DNA of 64,000 bases from Adiantum capillus-veneris (Eukaryota > Streptophyta > Polypodiopsida > Polypodiales > Pteridaceae). The notes beneath the pieces are model-generated. The model was not told the DNA's origin. It saw only the letters and a program-made list of their open reading frames with translations, and did not search any database. Positions 35,863-46,600 of the stretch are shown here, in pieces. Each line of letters starts with the position of its first letter. Positions within the stretch are counted from its first letter, which is position 1. The translations under genes were made by a program, and so were the position numbers. The stretch covers positions 139,664,241 to 139,728,240 of the forward strand of contig CM043945.1 of NCBI GenBank assembly GCA_014529385.2. Reading direction: 5' to 3'.

Positions 35863-36054
35863 TTTTGGGGTATAAAGCCCAATGTGGTCGCCCAGGTAAG
35901 TGGGCGGGCCGCCAGGTATGTACACATATTCTTTTGTTAAAACCTAATAAGAACTCACTATGCTCTACACATTACAGTAGAGCGAGTTCACCATATTGTC
36001 GTGCTCTTCTTCTCGCACTCTCTCTCGCATCACACTTCTGCTCGTACTCCTTCA
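35863..36054 (+). repeat. 3' LTR of inner copia
   Basis: 192 bp matching 32599-32790. The first bases are TTTTGGGG instead of TGTTGGGG, so the terminal TG is mutated. Confidence 0.93.
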
Positions 36055-38879
36055 AGGCATGTTCCTTCTCTTCGGAAAAATTTGATCTCTACACGACAAT
36101 TGGACAATGAAGGTCACAACATTGCATTCGGAAGCAAACGGTGGAAGATCTCAAAGGGATCTTTGGTGGTTGCCAAGGGAGAAAAGGTCGGTACACTTTA
36201 CTTGTGTACTATCAGCACACGACCTTCAGCTTGTGCAAAAACTACAGAAGTTGACCGTGCGGTGTGGCACTACCGGCTTGGGCATATGAGTGCCAAAAGA
36301 ATGCAAATCCTTCAAACGAAGAAGCTTCTACCAGGTTTGAAAGAAGTGGACTTAGAGTTTTGTGAAGATTGTGTTTATGGTGAACAAAAGAGGGTAAAAT
36401 TTAAAAAATCAAGAAATGAAAGAAAAATTAAAAAACTTGAGCTGGTTCATTCTGATGTTTGGGGTCCTGCAAGTACACCATCACTTGGTAGCTCATTGTA
36501 CTATGTAACATTCATAGACGATGCGACTAGAAAAACATGGGTTTATGTCATGAAGAATAAGTCCAATGTATTTTCCATATTTCAAAGGTGGAAAGATTTT
36601 GTGGAGAATGAAACACGTACTAAGGTTAAATGCCTCAGATTCGACAATGGAGGTGAATATTGCAGCCAAGCTTTTGAAAGCTTTTGTGCTAGCAATGGCA
36701 TTCAGAGGCAAAGGACAACCCCAAGGACATCTCAACAAAATGGGATTTCTGAAAGGATGAACAAAACAACCATGGAGCAAGCACGAAGCATGCGGCTACA
36801 TGCTGGCCTACCGCTTGAGCTTTGGGCGGAAGCTGTAAGTACGTCTGTGTACTTAATCAACTGGTCACCCTCAACGGCATTGGATGGGGTAGTTCTAAAA
36901 GAGGCATGGAGAGGTAAACCGGTGAATTATGCATTTCTCAAAGTGTTTGGGTGTGAGGCTTTCATGCACAAAGATAGAAGCCTAAGATCAAAGCTAGATG
37001 CAAAGTGCAAAAAGCGTTTCTTCATTGGCTATGGAGAAGGTGACTTTGGGTATCGCCTATGGAATCTTGCAAATGGTAAAATCTTAAGGAGTAGGGATGT
37101 AATTTTTAACGAAAAAAATATGTACAAAGATTACTTGGAAAGAAAACAAACAAAAGAAACAGGTGATGAGGACATGGAGCTTGAGGACGGTGAAGACTCA
37201 AGGACTGCAAACGGTGACAATGTGCAACAACGTCAACCAAATGAGGAGCCTCAACCTATTTCCCAAAGATCTACAAGAGCAAGTAGACCTCCATAAAGGT
37301 TTGTTCCTTCCTTCAACCATCTCTTGATCTCAGATTTTGGAGAGCCGGATTCTTACGAAGAAGCTATGCAACATGAATCCAAAGAAGAATGGACGAAGAG
37401 CATGCAAGTGGAGATGGACTCACTACATCGCAACCAAACATGGGAGTTGGTTGAGTTGCCTAAAGGTAAGCGGGCACTTCAAAACAAATGGGTGTACAAG
37501 CTGAAGGAAGAAGAAGGTGGGAAGAAAAGGTACAAGTCTAGGCTTGTGGTAGAAGGGTTTTCTCAAAAGAAAGGTATTGACTTCAATGAAATATTTTCTC
37601 CTATTGTAAAAATGAACTGAATTAGGCTTGTGTTAAGCCTTGTGGATACTCATGATTTAAATCTCGAGCAAATGGATGTAAATACGGCATTCCCTCACGG
37701 TGATTTAGAGGAGGAAATCTACATGCTTCAACCAAAGGGGTATGAAGTAAAAGCTAAGGAAAAAATGGTTTCCAGATTAAAGAAGAGCTTGTATGGTCTA
37801 AAGAAAGCATCGAGACAATGGTACTTGAAGTTTGATCTATGGATGTTGGATGATGGATTCACAAGATGCAACTCGGATCACTACATCTAAACGAAGAATT
37901 TGGAAGATGGGAAGTTCATCATCCTAATGTTGTATGTTGATGACATGTTGATTGCAAGTGCTAACATGCATGACATCAGAGACCTAAAAGAGGAGCTATC
38001 TAAATATTTTTCAATGAAATATTTAGGTGCTGCAAAGAGGATACTTGGTATGAAGATATCAAGGGAAAGGATAAAGAAGACAATAAGTCTATCTCAAGAG
38101 GATTACATTGAGAAGGTACTAGAAAGGTTTGCAATGAAAAATGCAAAAACGGTTTCTACACCTTTGGCTGGTCACTTTAAACTAACCAAGGATATGTGTC
38201 CAAAGACGTAAGAGGAGATAGCCTATATGTCTAAAGTTCCATATGCTGCAACGGTGGGTTCTCTTATGTATGCTATGGTCCGGACAAGGCCAGAGATTGC
38301 ACATGCAGTGGGAGTTGTAAGCAGGTTCATAGACAACCCAGGTAAAGAGCACTTGCAAGCTTTGAAGTGCATACTTAGGTATCTAAAAGGGACAACAACA
38401 AATGCTTTGCATTTTGGAGGAATTAATACTTTTCTAGAAGGGTATGCTGATGCAGATATGGGAGGTGACAAAGATACTCGAAGGAGCACTACTGGCTATT
38501 TCGTCACGGTTGGAGGCACAAGAGTAAGATGGGCTTCAAAGCTACAGAAAGCGGTCTCACTTTCTACCACGGAAAAGCAGAGTATGTAGCAATGACGGAG
38601 GCAAGCAAAGAAATTTTGTGGCTTCACAGATTCTTAGAAGAGCTTGGATTCAGACAAGACAATTGTGTTTTGTACAGTGATAGCCAAAGTTCTATCCATC
38701 TTGCAAAGAACTCAACCTTTCATTCAAGGACAAAGCACATTGAGGTGAGATATCACTTCATACACACTCTTTTGAAAGAGGGACAGCTAAAGCTAATAAA
38801 GGTGCATACAAGTGAAAATCCTGCAGACAGGTTTACAAAGGTTGTCAACAAGGGGAAGTTGAGCTTTTGCTCATCTTAA
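36055..38879 (+). pseudogene. outer copia integrase, RT and RNase H
   Basis: Resumes with HVPSLRKNLISTRQLDNEGH. Pre-integrase: VWHYRLGHMSAKR and CEDCVYGEQKR. Integrase catalytic residues: HSDVWGP, RFDNGGEY and NGISERMNKT. RT: NKWVYKLKEEEGGKKRYKSR, QMDVNTAFPHGDLEEEIYM, SLYGLKKASRQWY and LMLYVDDMLIA with the YVDD catalytic motif. RNase H: EGYADADMGGDKDTRRSTTG and YSDSQSSIHLAKN. One frame carries stops near 37294, 37618, 37888 and 38209. A two-base insertion near 38574 (in TTE-AEY) shifts the last 100 codons. It is dead but almost full length. Known role of the family: reverse transcription and integration of the element. Confidence 0.96.
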
Positions 38880-38944
38880 ATCGGCATTCAAGATAAGAAG
38901 CCAGGATGGAAAGCAATCACAGTTTTGGTTTGGAGATCAGTCTC

Positions 38945-38956
38945 CAAGTGGGAGAT
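38945..38956 (+). promoter_or_regulatory. polypurine tract of outer copia
   Basis: CAAGTGGGAGAT lies directly before the TGTTAAG start of the 3' LTR, the usual plant copia arrangement for plus-strand priming. Confidence 0.85.
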
Positions 38957-39702
38957 TGTTAAGTATGGAGCCTGATTTACCCCTTGTAATTTTCTGTGGT
39001 AAAAACACACATTTGTAAGGCCCTGATTATGAAGAGAATCCATTGTCCATGAAGGAAAATCACTCGCCAGAAATAAAAATCACTCGCCGAAAACCAAAAG
39101 TTTCACTCATTGGAATATTCCTTTTTGCCGAAATATTATGGCCAGACGACGGCCGGAAAGTGGTCGAAAAACGACTGGTCGGTGGGCCGGGTGGCCGGTG
39201 GCCGTAGTCAATGGCCGGTGGCTGGTGGTCGGACGTTAATGGCCAAAGGCCAATGGCCGAATTCAAAGGCGGACTTGTCTTCTCAAGGGCGGCCACACAT
39301 GGGCGGATTGGAGGGTCCGAATTGGACTTATCTACACAAGGGCGGCTACACATGGCTGCATCTCATGAGAGAGGGCATCCCTTTTGGCCTATAAAAGGAG
39401 GCCATTTCTACATACATTTCATAGTGTGAAGTTGATGGAACAAGGTGGGTGTGAGGTGGTGAGAGTGAAGCAAGGCAGGAGCTCTATCAAGGGTATAATC
39501 CCTTTGCAAACTACTTCTTGTTTTGAAGTGCTAAAGCCATTGAGTGGATGCTTTCCCATGGACGTAGCCCACATTTGGTGAACCACGTATATCATGTGTA
39601 CTCTCTCTCTCTCTAGTCTATAATATCTTGTGTGTGAAATCTATCTCTCTCCATTAGTTAATCTACTCAAATATCTATTTAGCTACGTCATATTTCCTAA
39701 AA
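38957..39702 (+). repeat. 3' LTR of outer copia
   Basis: About 746 bp matching 24098-24835, with clear divergence in the GC-rich minisatellite. It has a conserved TATAAAAGG (39390-39398) and only about 8 CT units near 39600 compared with about 18 in the 5' LTR. Confidence 0.9.
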
Positions 39703-40527
39703 GTAAGATTTTGGGTAAGACCCAACTCTTGGCATTCCTTGGGTACTTGTCCTTAAGATCAAGCAAATTTGCCCAGTGGAGTATACATCGAAAACATCGA
39801 CGTTAATGGACAAGCAAGAGTCTTGTCATTATGAATGTTTAGGGTGGTATTTTTGCACTACATGCTTTTATTGCGACGCTGAAGTTGAGGTTAGTAATCT
39901 TCAACTCACATTTGCTGATCTATACCACAGAATCTAGAGGCAGCAAACAATTGAGACAGTACGGTTGTTCATACAAGCTAGGCATCTCACTTGGTGGATT
40001 TTGTCACGGAGTGTTTTGTAGTTACCTCCACACACAAGTACATCTTGTACTTGCTGGATGTCGCTTTTTCGGCCATTCCTATTTGAGACACATTCCACAT
40101 GTGGCAAATATGAGTCTCTGGGACAGACACTGGTGTCGCTATTTCAATTATGTGTCGTGATGATGTCCCTAGGTGCTAGTCCCATCTGTTTTCTAGACCA
40201 TTTTTAGCACGACGTATCAGGAGCAATTTCAGTGGGGCCAAAAATTGTTGGATACTTAGAATGACTTGTTAAGGTACAAGTGGTTCTAAAAAACATCATA
40301 GATGGTTGCTTTACATATACAAAGGCTATGAGTTGTTAATGAAAAAGTTTCATTGTTTGTGATATGAATCTTCATTTTTCAATACTGTACTTTGGTCCTA
40401 ATGTAGTGGTCCTAATGTAGTGGCATGGATTTGCACAATATCTAGAGCCTTCCTAATCACTTGAGGTCAAGATTTGAGGAATATAATGGAACATTCTCCA
40501 AACATCTTGGCTAAGAGTTGGTTGTTG
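39703..40527. other. 825 bp without recognisable gene
   Basis: Right flank of the composite copia. Mixed composition, no domain motif and no repeat shared with the rest of the window that I could see. Confidence 0.45.
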
Positions 40528-41500
40528 TTAGGTAGGCAACCCTTGCATCTCCGCTGTAGCATCACTATCTTTGAGCAATGTTACCAAAGGATGAGATCCA
40601 ATGGCAAACATTAGAGGGGCTAGCTCTAGAGCATCCCTACTTGATTGACCTTCTAAATTCAAATGCATCCACAATTCTCTCATTGAAAATAAGCTCAGAT
40701 TGGCTATCAACGCTAAGGGTGCTTACCAAATGACACACCCATGGTGTGAAGCCCAGTGATTTTGTGCCATGTTTGATGAGTGACCATGTGATCTTGTCAT
40801 ATGATTTATCTACAGCTAGTTGTAGCAAAATACGCTCTTGTTTAGTGGACACTACATACTCTATGCCAACCATTTCTACCATAATGTTATAATAGATAGA
40901 CCTTCCTTTGATAAATCCATGCTGGTGGGGAGTGATGACTTTGTCTGATAACTTTGCCTCGAAGGATAGCAAGCATGAGGTCTATGGGTTTGGCAATAAT
41001 TTTATAGCCTACTAACATCATAGTAATGGGGAACCAATGTTTCAATTGGGAGTAGCAAATTTGTTTGGGTATAGGCTTGATGAGGCCCCTTTTGATGCTT
41101 AAGTCAAGGACTCTAATGACCAGGGCTTGGTTAGCCATTTGTGTGATCGGGGACTTAAGATCATCCCTGAATTCTTTGAGAAATTCAGTAGTCATATTGA
41201 GCCACCCAAGGGGCTTTTCTTTGCCAAGATCTTGCAACACGTGAGAACATTCCTCTTGAGCAAATAGCCTCTCCAAAGTGATGGCATTTGAATGGGAGAT
41301 TTTTTTTTTGACACTTCCAAGAAGAGTAGCTATGACTTCATCCACATTTGGGGGATGGACCTCAGGTTGTCCTATAATCTTTCATAACTGATTTAGTAGT
41401 AAGTTGATCCATTTTATATGGGTCCTCCACAACACTCTCTCGCCCATCGGCAAGTGAATGGACAAGGCCTTTTTGAGGAAGAAATGTGTGGAAGGGGTAG
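40528..41500 (-). mobile_element. L1-type LINE, RT fragment
   Basis: On the minus strand: ITLERLFAQEECSHVL and GWLNMTTEFLKEF (the pre-RT region of L1 ORF2), KRGLIKPIPKQICYSQLKHW (RT), a frameshift near 40960, then ITPHQHGFIKGRSIYYNI, LQLAVDKSYDKITWSLIKHG and finally APLMFAIGSHPLVTLL. It stops before the catalytic F/YxDD motif at about 40528. It is very close to the LINE at 4.1-6.1 kb and belongs to the same family. Truncation at the 3' side is unusual for a simple 5'-truncated LINE and suggests later breakage. Confidence 0.85.
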
Positions 41501-42868
41501 ATTGTTCCTTTTTTTGTAGAACTCACAATTGTGAGTGAATTATATTAACATGGCCAAAAAGTTACAAATTATATCCATTCTCGTGTTGTGACATCTCCCA
41601 GCACCCAAATATACATTGATTGACAAGGGAGACATCTCGAGACACTGGAAAGGAACCCATAGATAAGCTTGACTAGATCCATCCTGGAGAAAGACTCATA
41701 CCAACCTCGTTAAAAAAATGCTAATCACCCTATTCCATTCCTTAGAGATCATCCATTTTCCCAAGGAGACAATCGCTTCCCTGATTTCTTGTATAATCTC
41801 TGAGAACTTAGCTATTTGAAAAGTGTTCAAAGACTTGATTCTTTGTGGCATTCCACATGTGTTTGAAGTAGTATAATCTAATAGTTTGTGTGCCGATAAG
41901 TAGTCCTTGGCTCTTAAACACCTTCCTACCTAGATATAGATTGTTTCTTCCATGTCTTTTTCACTCATATGAAGATCTTCCTTGCTAGGCCGCTTGTTGG
42001 CAAAAGTGCCTAACGAGCATCCTCCTAGCAAGCTACATCACCACAAAGCCCATGATTTTGATGTAATCACATTATTTTTCCAAACAATCTTTGTATAAAG
42101 AGAGGTTATGATCGATGAGCCGCATTCTTGTACACTTTCTGTAATTATTTTTTCCTAAACCTAAAAGCCTTGTAAGTCGGTCATTGACGAAGTGAAAAGC
42201 CCTAGGTACTAGGTTCAAAGTTTCTAGTTTGGACAGGCCCAATCTAACATTATCTAATTTTTTTGAAAAGCTTATACTTACGACTGAGAGCAACAACTCA
42301 ATAGCACCTTGTAATCCATTTTTTTCAATCTTTGGTAATTAAAAAATTCAGTCCTAAAAAGTGCATTGTGCTCCTTGTCTCTTGTTCTTTCATTTAAGTG
42401 TAATCATTCTCAATTTTGATGTGGTTTGCAACTACCTGTTTGTGAGTTAAATCTACAATTTTGAGTACAAAAATGGTTGTTTTTTTACATTTTGACCATA
42501 GAGAGTGATCCTAAACCATAGAGTGACCTTTTTAGATAGTTCAGTTACAGTTTTCATGACTTGGACCATGATGGATCGTGATTTTGGTACCACGTCAGAT
42601 GATCTTTGAAATTTGTAGGATCGTGCCCCTAGGCCTATTATAGCTCCTCCCAACGTTTTGTTGCATTCCAAGATCATTTGGTTGACAAAATGGCATGATG
42701 ACCTAGAGCGATGAGACAAGACATAGATAAATTTTCTAGAGTAGAGAGTGATAGATTTGCTATTCCTAATGATAGCTTAGTTTCATAGGTTCACTTCTTG
42801 AGATTGACACCCTCAAAGAGTCTCCGTGCCCCATCCGAGTCGCTTCTTTGAGTATTTACATATGTTTG
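41501..42868. other. no clear gene; possible decayed LINE tail
   Basis: About 1.4 kb, T-rich. Minus-strand translation near 41840-41900 gives words such as LWNATKNQ that could come from a LINE tail, but no motif is decisive. No other gene or RNA was seen. Confidence 0.35.
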
Positions 42869-43767
42869 TGTTAGCAGCGGGGCACACCCTACGGAAAATG
42901 ATTGCTCGGCGGAATATTATTTTTTTTAATCATTCATTTATTGAGAAAAACTGACATTTCACCTTTGTAAATATTGGGGCTTACAGAAGTTTCCAGATTG
43001 TATCCCATTTTTTACATTTAAATTGAGTAGATGGTAAAATTGGAACATTAGGGTTTGAGATTGTAAGGTATTTATACCACTTTTTGACCTTAATGAAAAG
43101 ACCTTTGTCATTTTTAAAAATTAATGTCTGTGAGTGAGCGTACTGTGTACGAGAGAGAGTAAGAGTTTCATCTTGACGCTATGCGTGCACCGGTGGTCGA
43201 AATTGAGTGTGGAGAAGTGCAGCGTGTTGTTCCCGACGAGAGCTACGCGCCGATACCTACATTGCGGGTGTACGGTCTGGTTTTGCAAGCTCGACCTACG
43301 AGCTTCATCTGGTGATTCAGTGAGCATACGTTATTCATTTTTCGCATTTGATTATATCCATGTGTTCGCATTGAGTAGAGCTACACAATAGGCACTTTAG
43401 TTTTCGAAAACGATGATCTGCAAATTTCAACCAGATATCCTACGTGATTTTGCACTAGGTGTTTAGGATTGGGATTTCGGTTCATAGACCTTAGGGAGAG
43501 CGACCTATTGGTGGCATTTTGAGAACGTTTGATGGGTATTTGGCTCTTGGAAGCGTTGTAGAAAATCTCCTCTTAAGCACTCCTGAAGGCTGTAGCTTAG
43601 ACATTGGGTAGAGACCTCTGTAGGAATTATTCGAGAGTCGCTCGAGTGTAGATTGACAGCCTATGCTTGCTTCCACGCGCCTGTGGGTCGAGCTTCGTCC
43701 TTAGCTAAAAAATCTTGTTAGATGAGTTCTCGCTGTGCTGACATCCGTCATGGCGTATCCGCCAACA
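42869..43767 (+). repeat. 5' LTR of G1
   Basis: About 899 bp from TGTTAGCAGCGGGGCACACC to GTATCCGCCAACA, closely similar to 57925-58896. It lacks about 45 bp near its 3' end and about 30 bp in the middle that the other copy has. It contains ATATCCTACGTGATTTTGC (43434-43452), a half-site of the element's palindrome. Confidence 0.9.
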
Positions 43768-43768
43768 C

Positions 43769-43786
43769 TAGCGCCGCTACCGGGAA
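43769..43786 (+). promoter_or_regulatory. primer binding site of G1, tRNA-Asp type (mutated)
   Basis: TAGCGCCGCTACCGGGAA follows the LTR end and is a diverged version of TGGCGCCGTTGCCGGGGA. Confidence 0.75.
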
Positions 43787-45588
43787 CGAAAACCCTAGGT
43801 AGGTGACCAAGACTAGTCCTTGAGGATAGGGATTCTCTGGCTTGCCAGAGTCTCGTTTTACATTTAGATAGGATGAGAGGGTGGAGGACTCTCTAGGTCT
43901 TAGAGGGAGTCTAGGGAGCGTGTGTATGGCCTAGATCCTTCGACTTAGGTAGACTTAGGTAGACTTAGATAGTTTTTAGGCCTTAGTTGAGTTCATGAGT
44001 AGGAGTTGGAGTGGTAGAAGCAGTGAAAGGAGAGCTTGAGAGTCCAGAGATGCTAGGAAGCAACCGAAACACCAATATCACCATTTCACATGATGAGTAG
44101 GAGTAGGGTAAGTAGGACATCATGATTCATGATCTAGAGCACTTCATGCATGTTATACTTGCTGTTAGGTTCATCACAAGGTTGTAAAAGACGCAAAAGA
44201 GTGTTTGAAAGTTGAAGTGAAGTTCAAAAGTTTTTGTGAGTGTTTCTAAGAGAGCTGCAGAGCATCAGGAGCATTTCTGACAGGAGAAAAATAAATTTTA
44301 AGCTAGGATACATCTTACGCGTAGGATGTCTACAAGCTGATCTGGTGGAAATTTTGAAATTTTGAGTTGATCGGTGTGTTCAGAAGGTAGGTTTTACCCT
44401 ATTTTCACCTGGAAAGTGGAAATTTGACCATATCTTGACAAGATAAGGCCAGATAGATAGAAATTGCCAGACATCCTACCCAAATTGTGCCAAGGCATTA
44501 TTTTAAGACCAAAACTATAGGGTGGCTGCATGAGCATGATCTGCATGATTTATTTAGTGCCTGAGAAGGGTTTCATCTCAATTGGGTGAGAAAATTGGGT
44601 TCTAAGCAGACTTTAGCATCTTTGACTGAAAAGGGCTAGAACAGCTAAAATTGGGGTCTTTTGAAATCCAAACCAAAATCTAAGCATAGCACTGGGTTGC
44701 TGACATCAAGGGTAAGCTGTGGCTCAAGTCTGGGGTCAAACAGGCCAAAACGACATCCTACGCATAGGATGTGTTCTGTGTGATTTGGCACTCCAAACCC
44801 AGATTTAAGCATACCAAAGTGATCAGCACCTCAAGAGGAGTCTGTGCTTTGTATTTGAATCCATTTTGAGTAATTAGACATGCTACACGTAGAATGTCTA
44901 CTGCATGAAATTAAAGCCAGAAACTGACTGTAGGCATAGCAGGGTGTTGTATAGCCTGAGGCAAGCCTCCTAGTCAATTTTGGTCCAAATTGGAGTTGAT
45001 TTGACTAGTTGGACCAACATCAGGCTGCTGAAACAGATTTCTGATCCATTGACCAGCTTATAGGTGTCCAAATCAAAAAGTAAAAATAATTGTGGACTCA
45101 GCACATCAAGGGGAGTCTATAGTGAAAAACAGGCAAAATAGAGCAGGAGACATCCTACGTGTAGGATGTCTACTGGGGCTTAGGGAAGTGAAAAACTGAC
45201 TGAGGACATATAGTGATGTTCCAATTGACTTAAGAGTTTCAGAACTTCTTTCAGAAGTGAATTTGGACCTTGTTTGACCTTTTGACAGAGCAAAGACGGA
45301 ATTAAGACTTTTCAGGTGAATTGACCAACACCCGAGGGAAGTACAGTTTAGATTAGCAGACCTAATCAGAACATCAGAAGTGTATAAAATACAGTAGTAG
45401 TTGGGGTTAACCCTTCAGTTATACCAATCATTACTAAGACCACCTCTAGTGGTTAAATGCTTTGATTCGATTGCCGAAATTAAACGCTTGTGTACAGGTA
45501 TATTCAGCGGCAAAGCAAGAAGTTGTGCGACAACTGACCCTTTGCCAGGTGAGTGGTTGGATTTTATTAAGTTGCATTGCTAAGTTTG
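43787..45588 (+). other. G1 leader with palindromic motifs
   Basis: Non-coding leader of about 1.8 kb. It carries four full or near-full copies of the CATCCTACGCGTAGGATG palindrome (44311-44328, 44754-44771, 44879-44896, 45151-45168) and a half-site (44470-44479) followed by CCAAATTG. Phrases of the type CATCAAGGGGAGTCT recur near the palindromes (about 44827 and 45106), so the leader is a set of diverged repeats. Confidence 0.75.
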
Positions 45589-46600
45589 ATGAATTTAAGA
45601 TCACGAAGACACATTCTTAGAGATCAAAAGGTGGCAGGTGATCAGGGTATCTTAGTGTCCACCGAGGAGAGTGTAACACAGGCAAGGCTAGATCCACTAG
45701 CACCGATTATTGAGGAGGGTAGTGATACTAACACTTCATCAGACAAGTCCTTCTTCATGATGGGTAGTCAACAGCCAGGAGGTTTCTTCAATGAAGGACC
45801 AATTCCAGGAAGAAGCACCTCCCTAAATCCTTTGAAGGATTCCAAGTTCACTATAATCTTCTTAGAAGGAACAAACTCGAGGGGAGCCCTAGTTTATTCT
45901 GACTATCGAGGACGCAAGTGTATTTGTGTTGAAGAAAGACCTGCTCAGAGATTAGAAATAATTCGAGTCTATGATGATGGAGATAGATTCCGAGACGAAA
46001 AGGGGAACCACTATCACTATAATCTTCTTAGAAGGAACAAACTCGAGGGGAGCCCTAGTTTATTCTGACTATCGAGGACGCAAGTGTATTTGTATTGAAG
46101 AAAGACCTGCTCAGAGACTAGAAATAATTCGAGTCTATGATGATGGAGATAGATTCCGAGACGAAAAGGGGAACCACTATCTGATAGTTAGTAACCCTGA
46201 GGATTACAATAGATATGGAGATAACGTGGCAAAAGGAAAAATGGTTTCAGAAACTCAAGAACCGTCTCCTAACATTGATCTACTTGGAGTGCTTTTTATG
46301 TATGATAAGAAAACAACCAGGGTCTCTACTCATAATGAGAATGTGGGGATTTACAAGCATGAGAGTGAGGGAATAGTCTCTTACGTTTGTTGCAAAGAAC
46401 CCTACCCAAACGAATTAAGCAAAGACAAGGTTCTTTACTTATTCTCTTATGAAATTGCTATGGGGAAGGATATTGTTTTTGTTGATAGGTACGGGCGAGA
46501 ATACACACGTATTCTCCCAGAGGAGGTAGAAAAGGCAACAGTTCTAGAAACACTCAACATATGCCCCAGAAGAAGTGCCAAGATCTACCTACACCCCTAG
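45589..46600 (+). pseudogene. G1 first frame, N-terminal part (unknown family)
   Basis: Starts MNLRSRRHILRDQKVAGDQG at the ATG 45589. The frame reaches DYRGRKCICVEERPAQRLEI and VYDDGDRFRDEKGNHY. It is then shifted by a 166-bp tandem duplication and continues in a second frame through the same text to YLIVSNPEDYNRYGDN, VLFMYDKKTTRV, FVDRYGREYTRILPEEVE and a stop at 46598-46600. The second giant element has a homologous start (ATG at 60636) and the same EERP...VCVDYNGNRRYFDEG core. I do not recognise the domain. Its position suggests a Gag-region protein of this element group. Small repeated beta-like blocks (YDDGDRFRDEKG and FVDRYGREYTR) hint at an internal repeat. Confidence 0.6.
45851..46182 (+). 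repeat. 166-bp tandem duplication inside G1 first frame
   Basis: Units 45851-46016 and 46017-46182 differ at only two positions seen (GTGTTGAAG/GTATTGAAG and AGATTAG/AGACTAG). 166 is not a multiple of three, so the duplication breaks the frame. The near identity makes it much younger than the element. Confidence 0.93.

Larger units (their letters stand above)
32599..36054 (+). mobile_element. inner copia element with internal deletion
   Basis: A 3.46-kb copia derivative with 192-bp LTRs, canonical primer site, long leader, Gag, protease, the start of the pre-integrase domain, then directly the end of RNase H, a polypurine tract and 3' LTR. Integrase and RT are missing. Flanks AGGAA (32594-32598) and AGGCA (36055-36059) are a one-mismatch 5-bp target duplication. 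Removing the element restores the outer frame across the conserved VRHVPSLRKNL motif. Confidence 0.93.
24098..39702 (+). mobile_element. outer Ty1/copia element (Tork-like), nested composite
   Basis: A complete but dead copia retrotransposon with both LTRs, primer site, gag, protease, integrase, RT, RNase H and polypurine tract in order. Two later elements interrupt it (25629-32277 and 32599-36054). Removing them restores the order of the Gag zinc knuckle and the protease/pre-integrase frame. LTR divergence, in-frame stops and frameshifts show it is old. The bases flanking the two LTRs (ATCAG before, GTAAG after) do not make a convincing target duplication, so the ends may have changed. Lineage is inferred from RWKISKGSLVVAKG-type, YVDDM and single-frame polyprotein features shared with Tnt1-like elements. 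Confidence 0.9.

Noticed and set aside
36055-38879. Outer copia pol as a functional gene
   Set aside because: At least four in-frame stops and a two-base insertion in the RNase H region. Protease active site altered upstream.
24098-39702. Target duplication for the outer copia element
   Set aside because: ATCAG and GTAAG at the LTR edges do not match, so no duplication is claimed.
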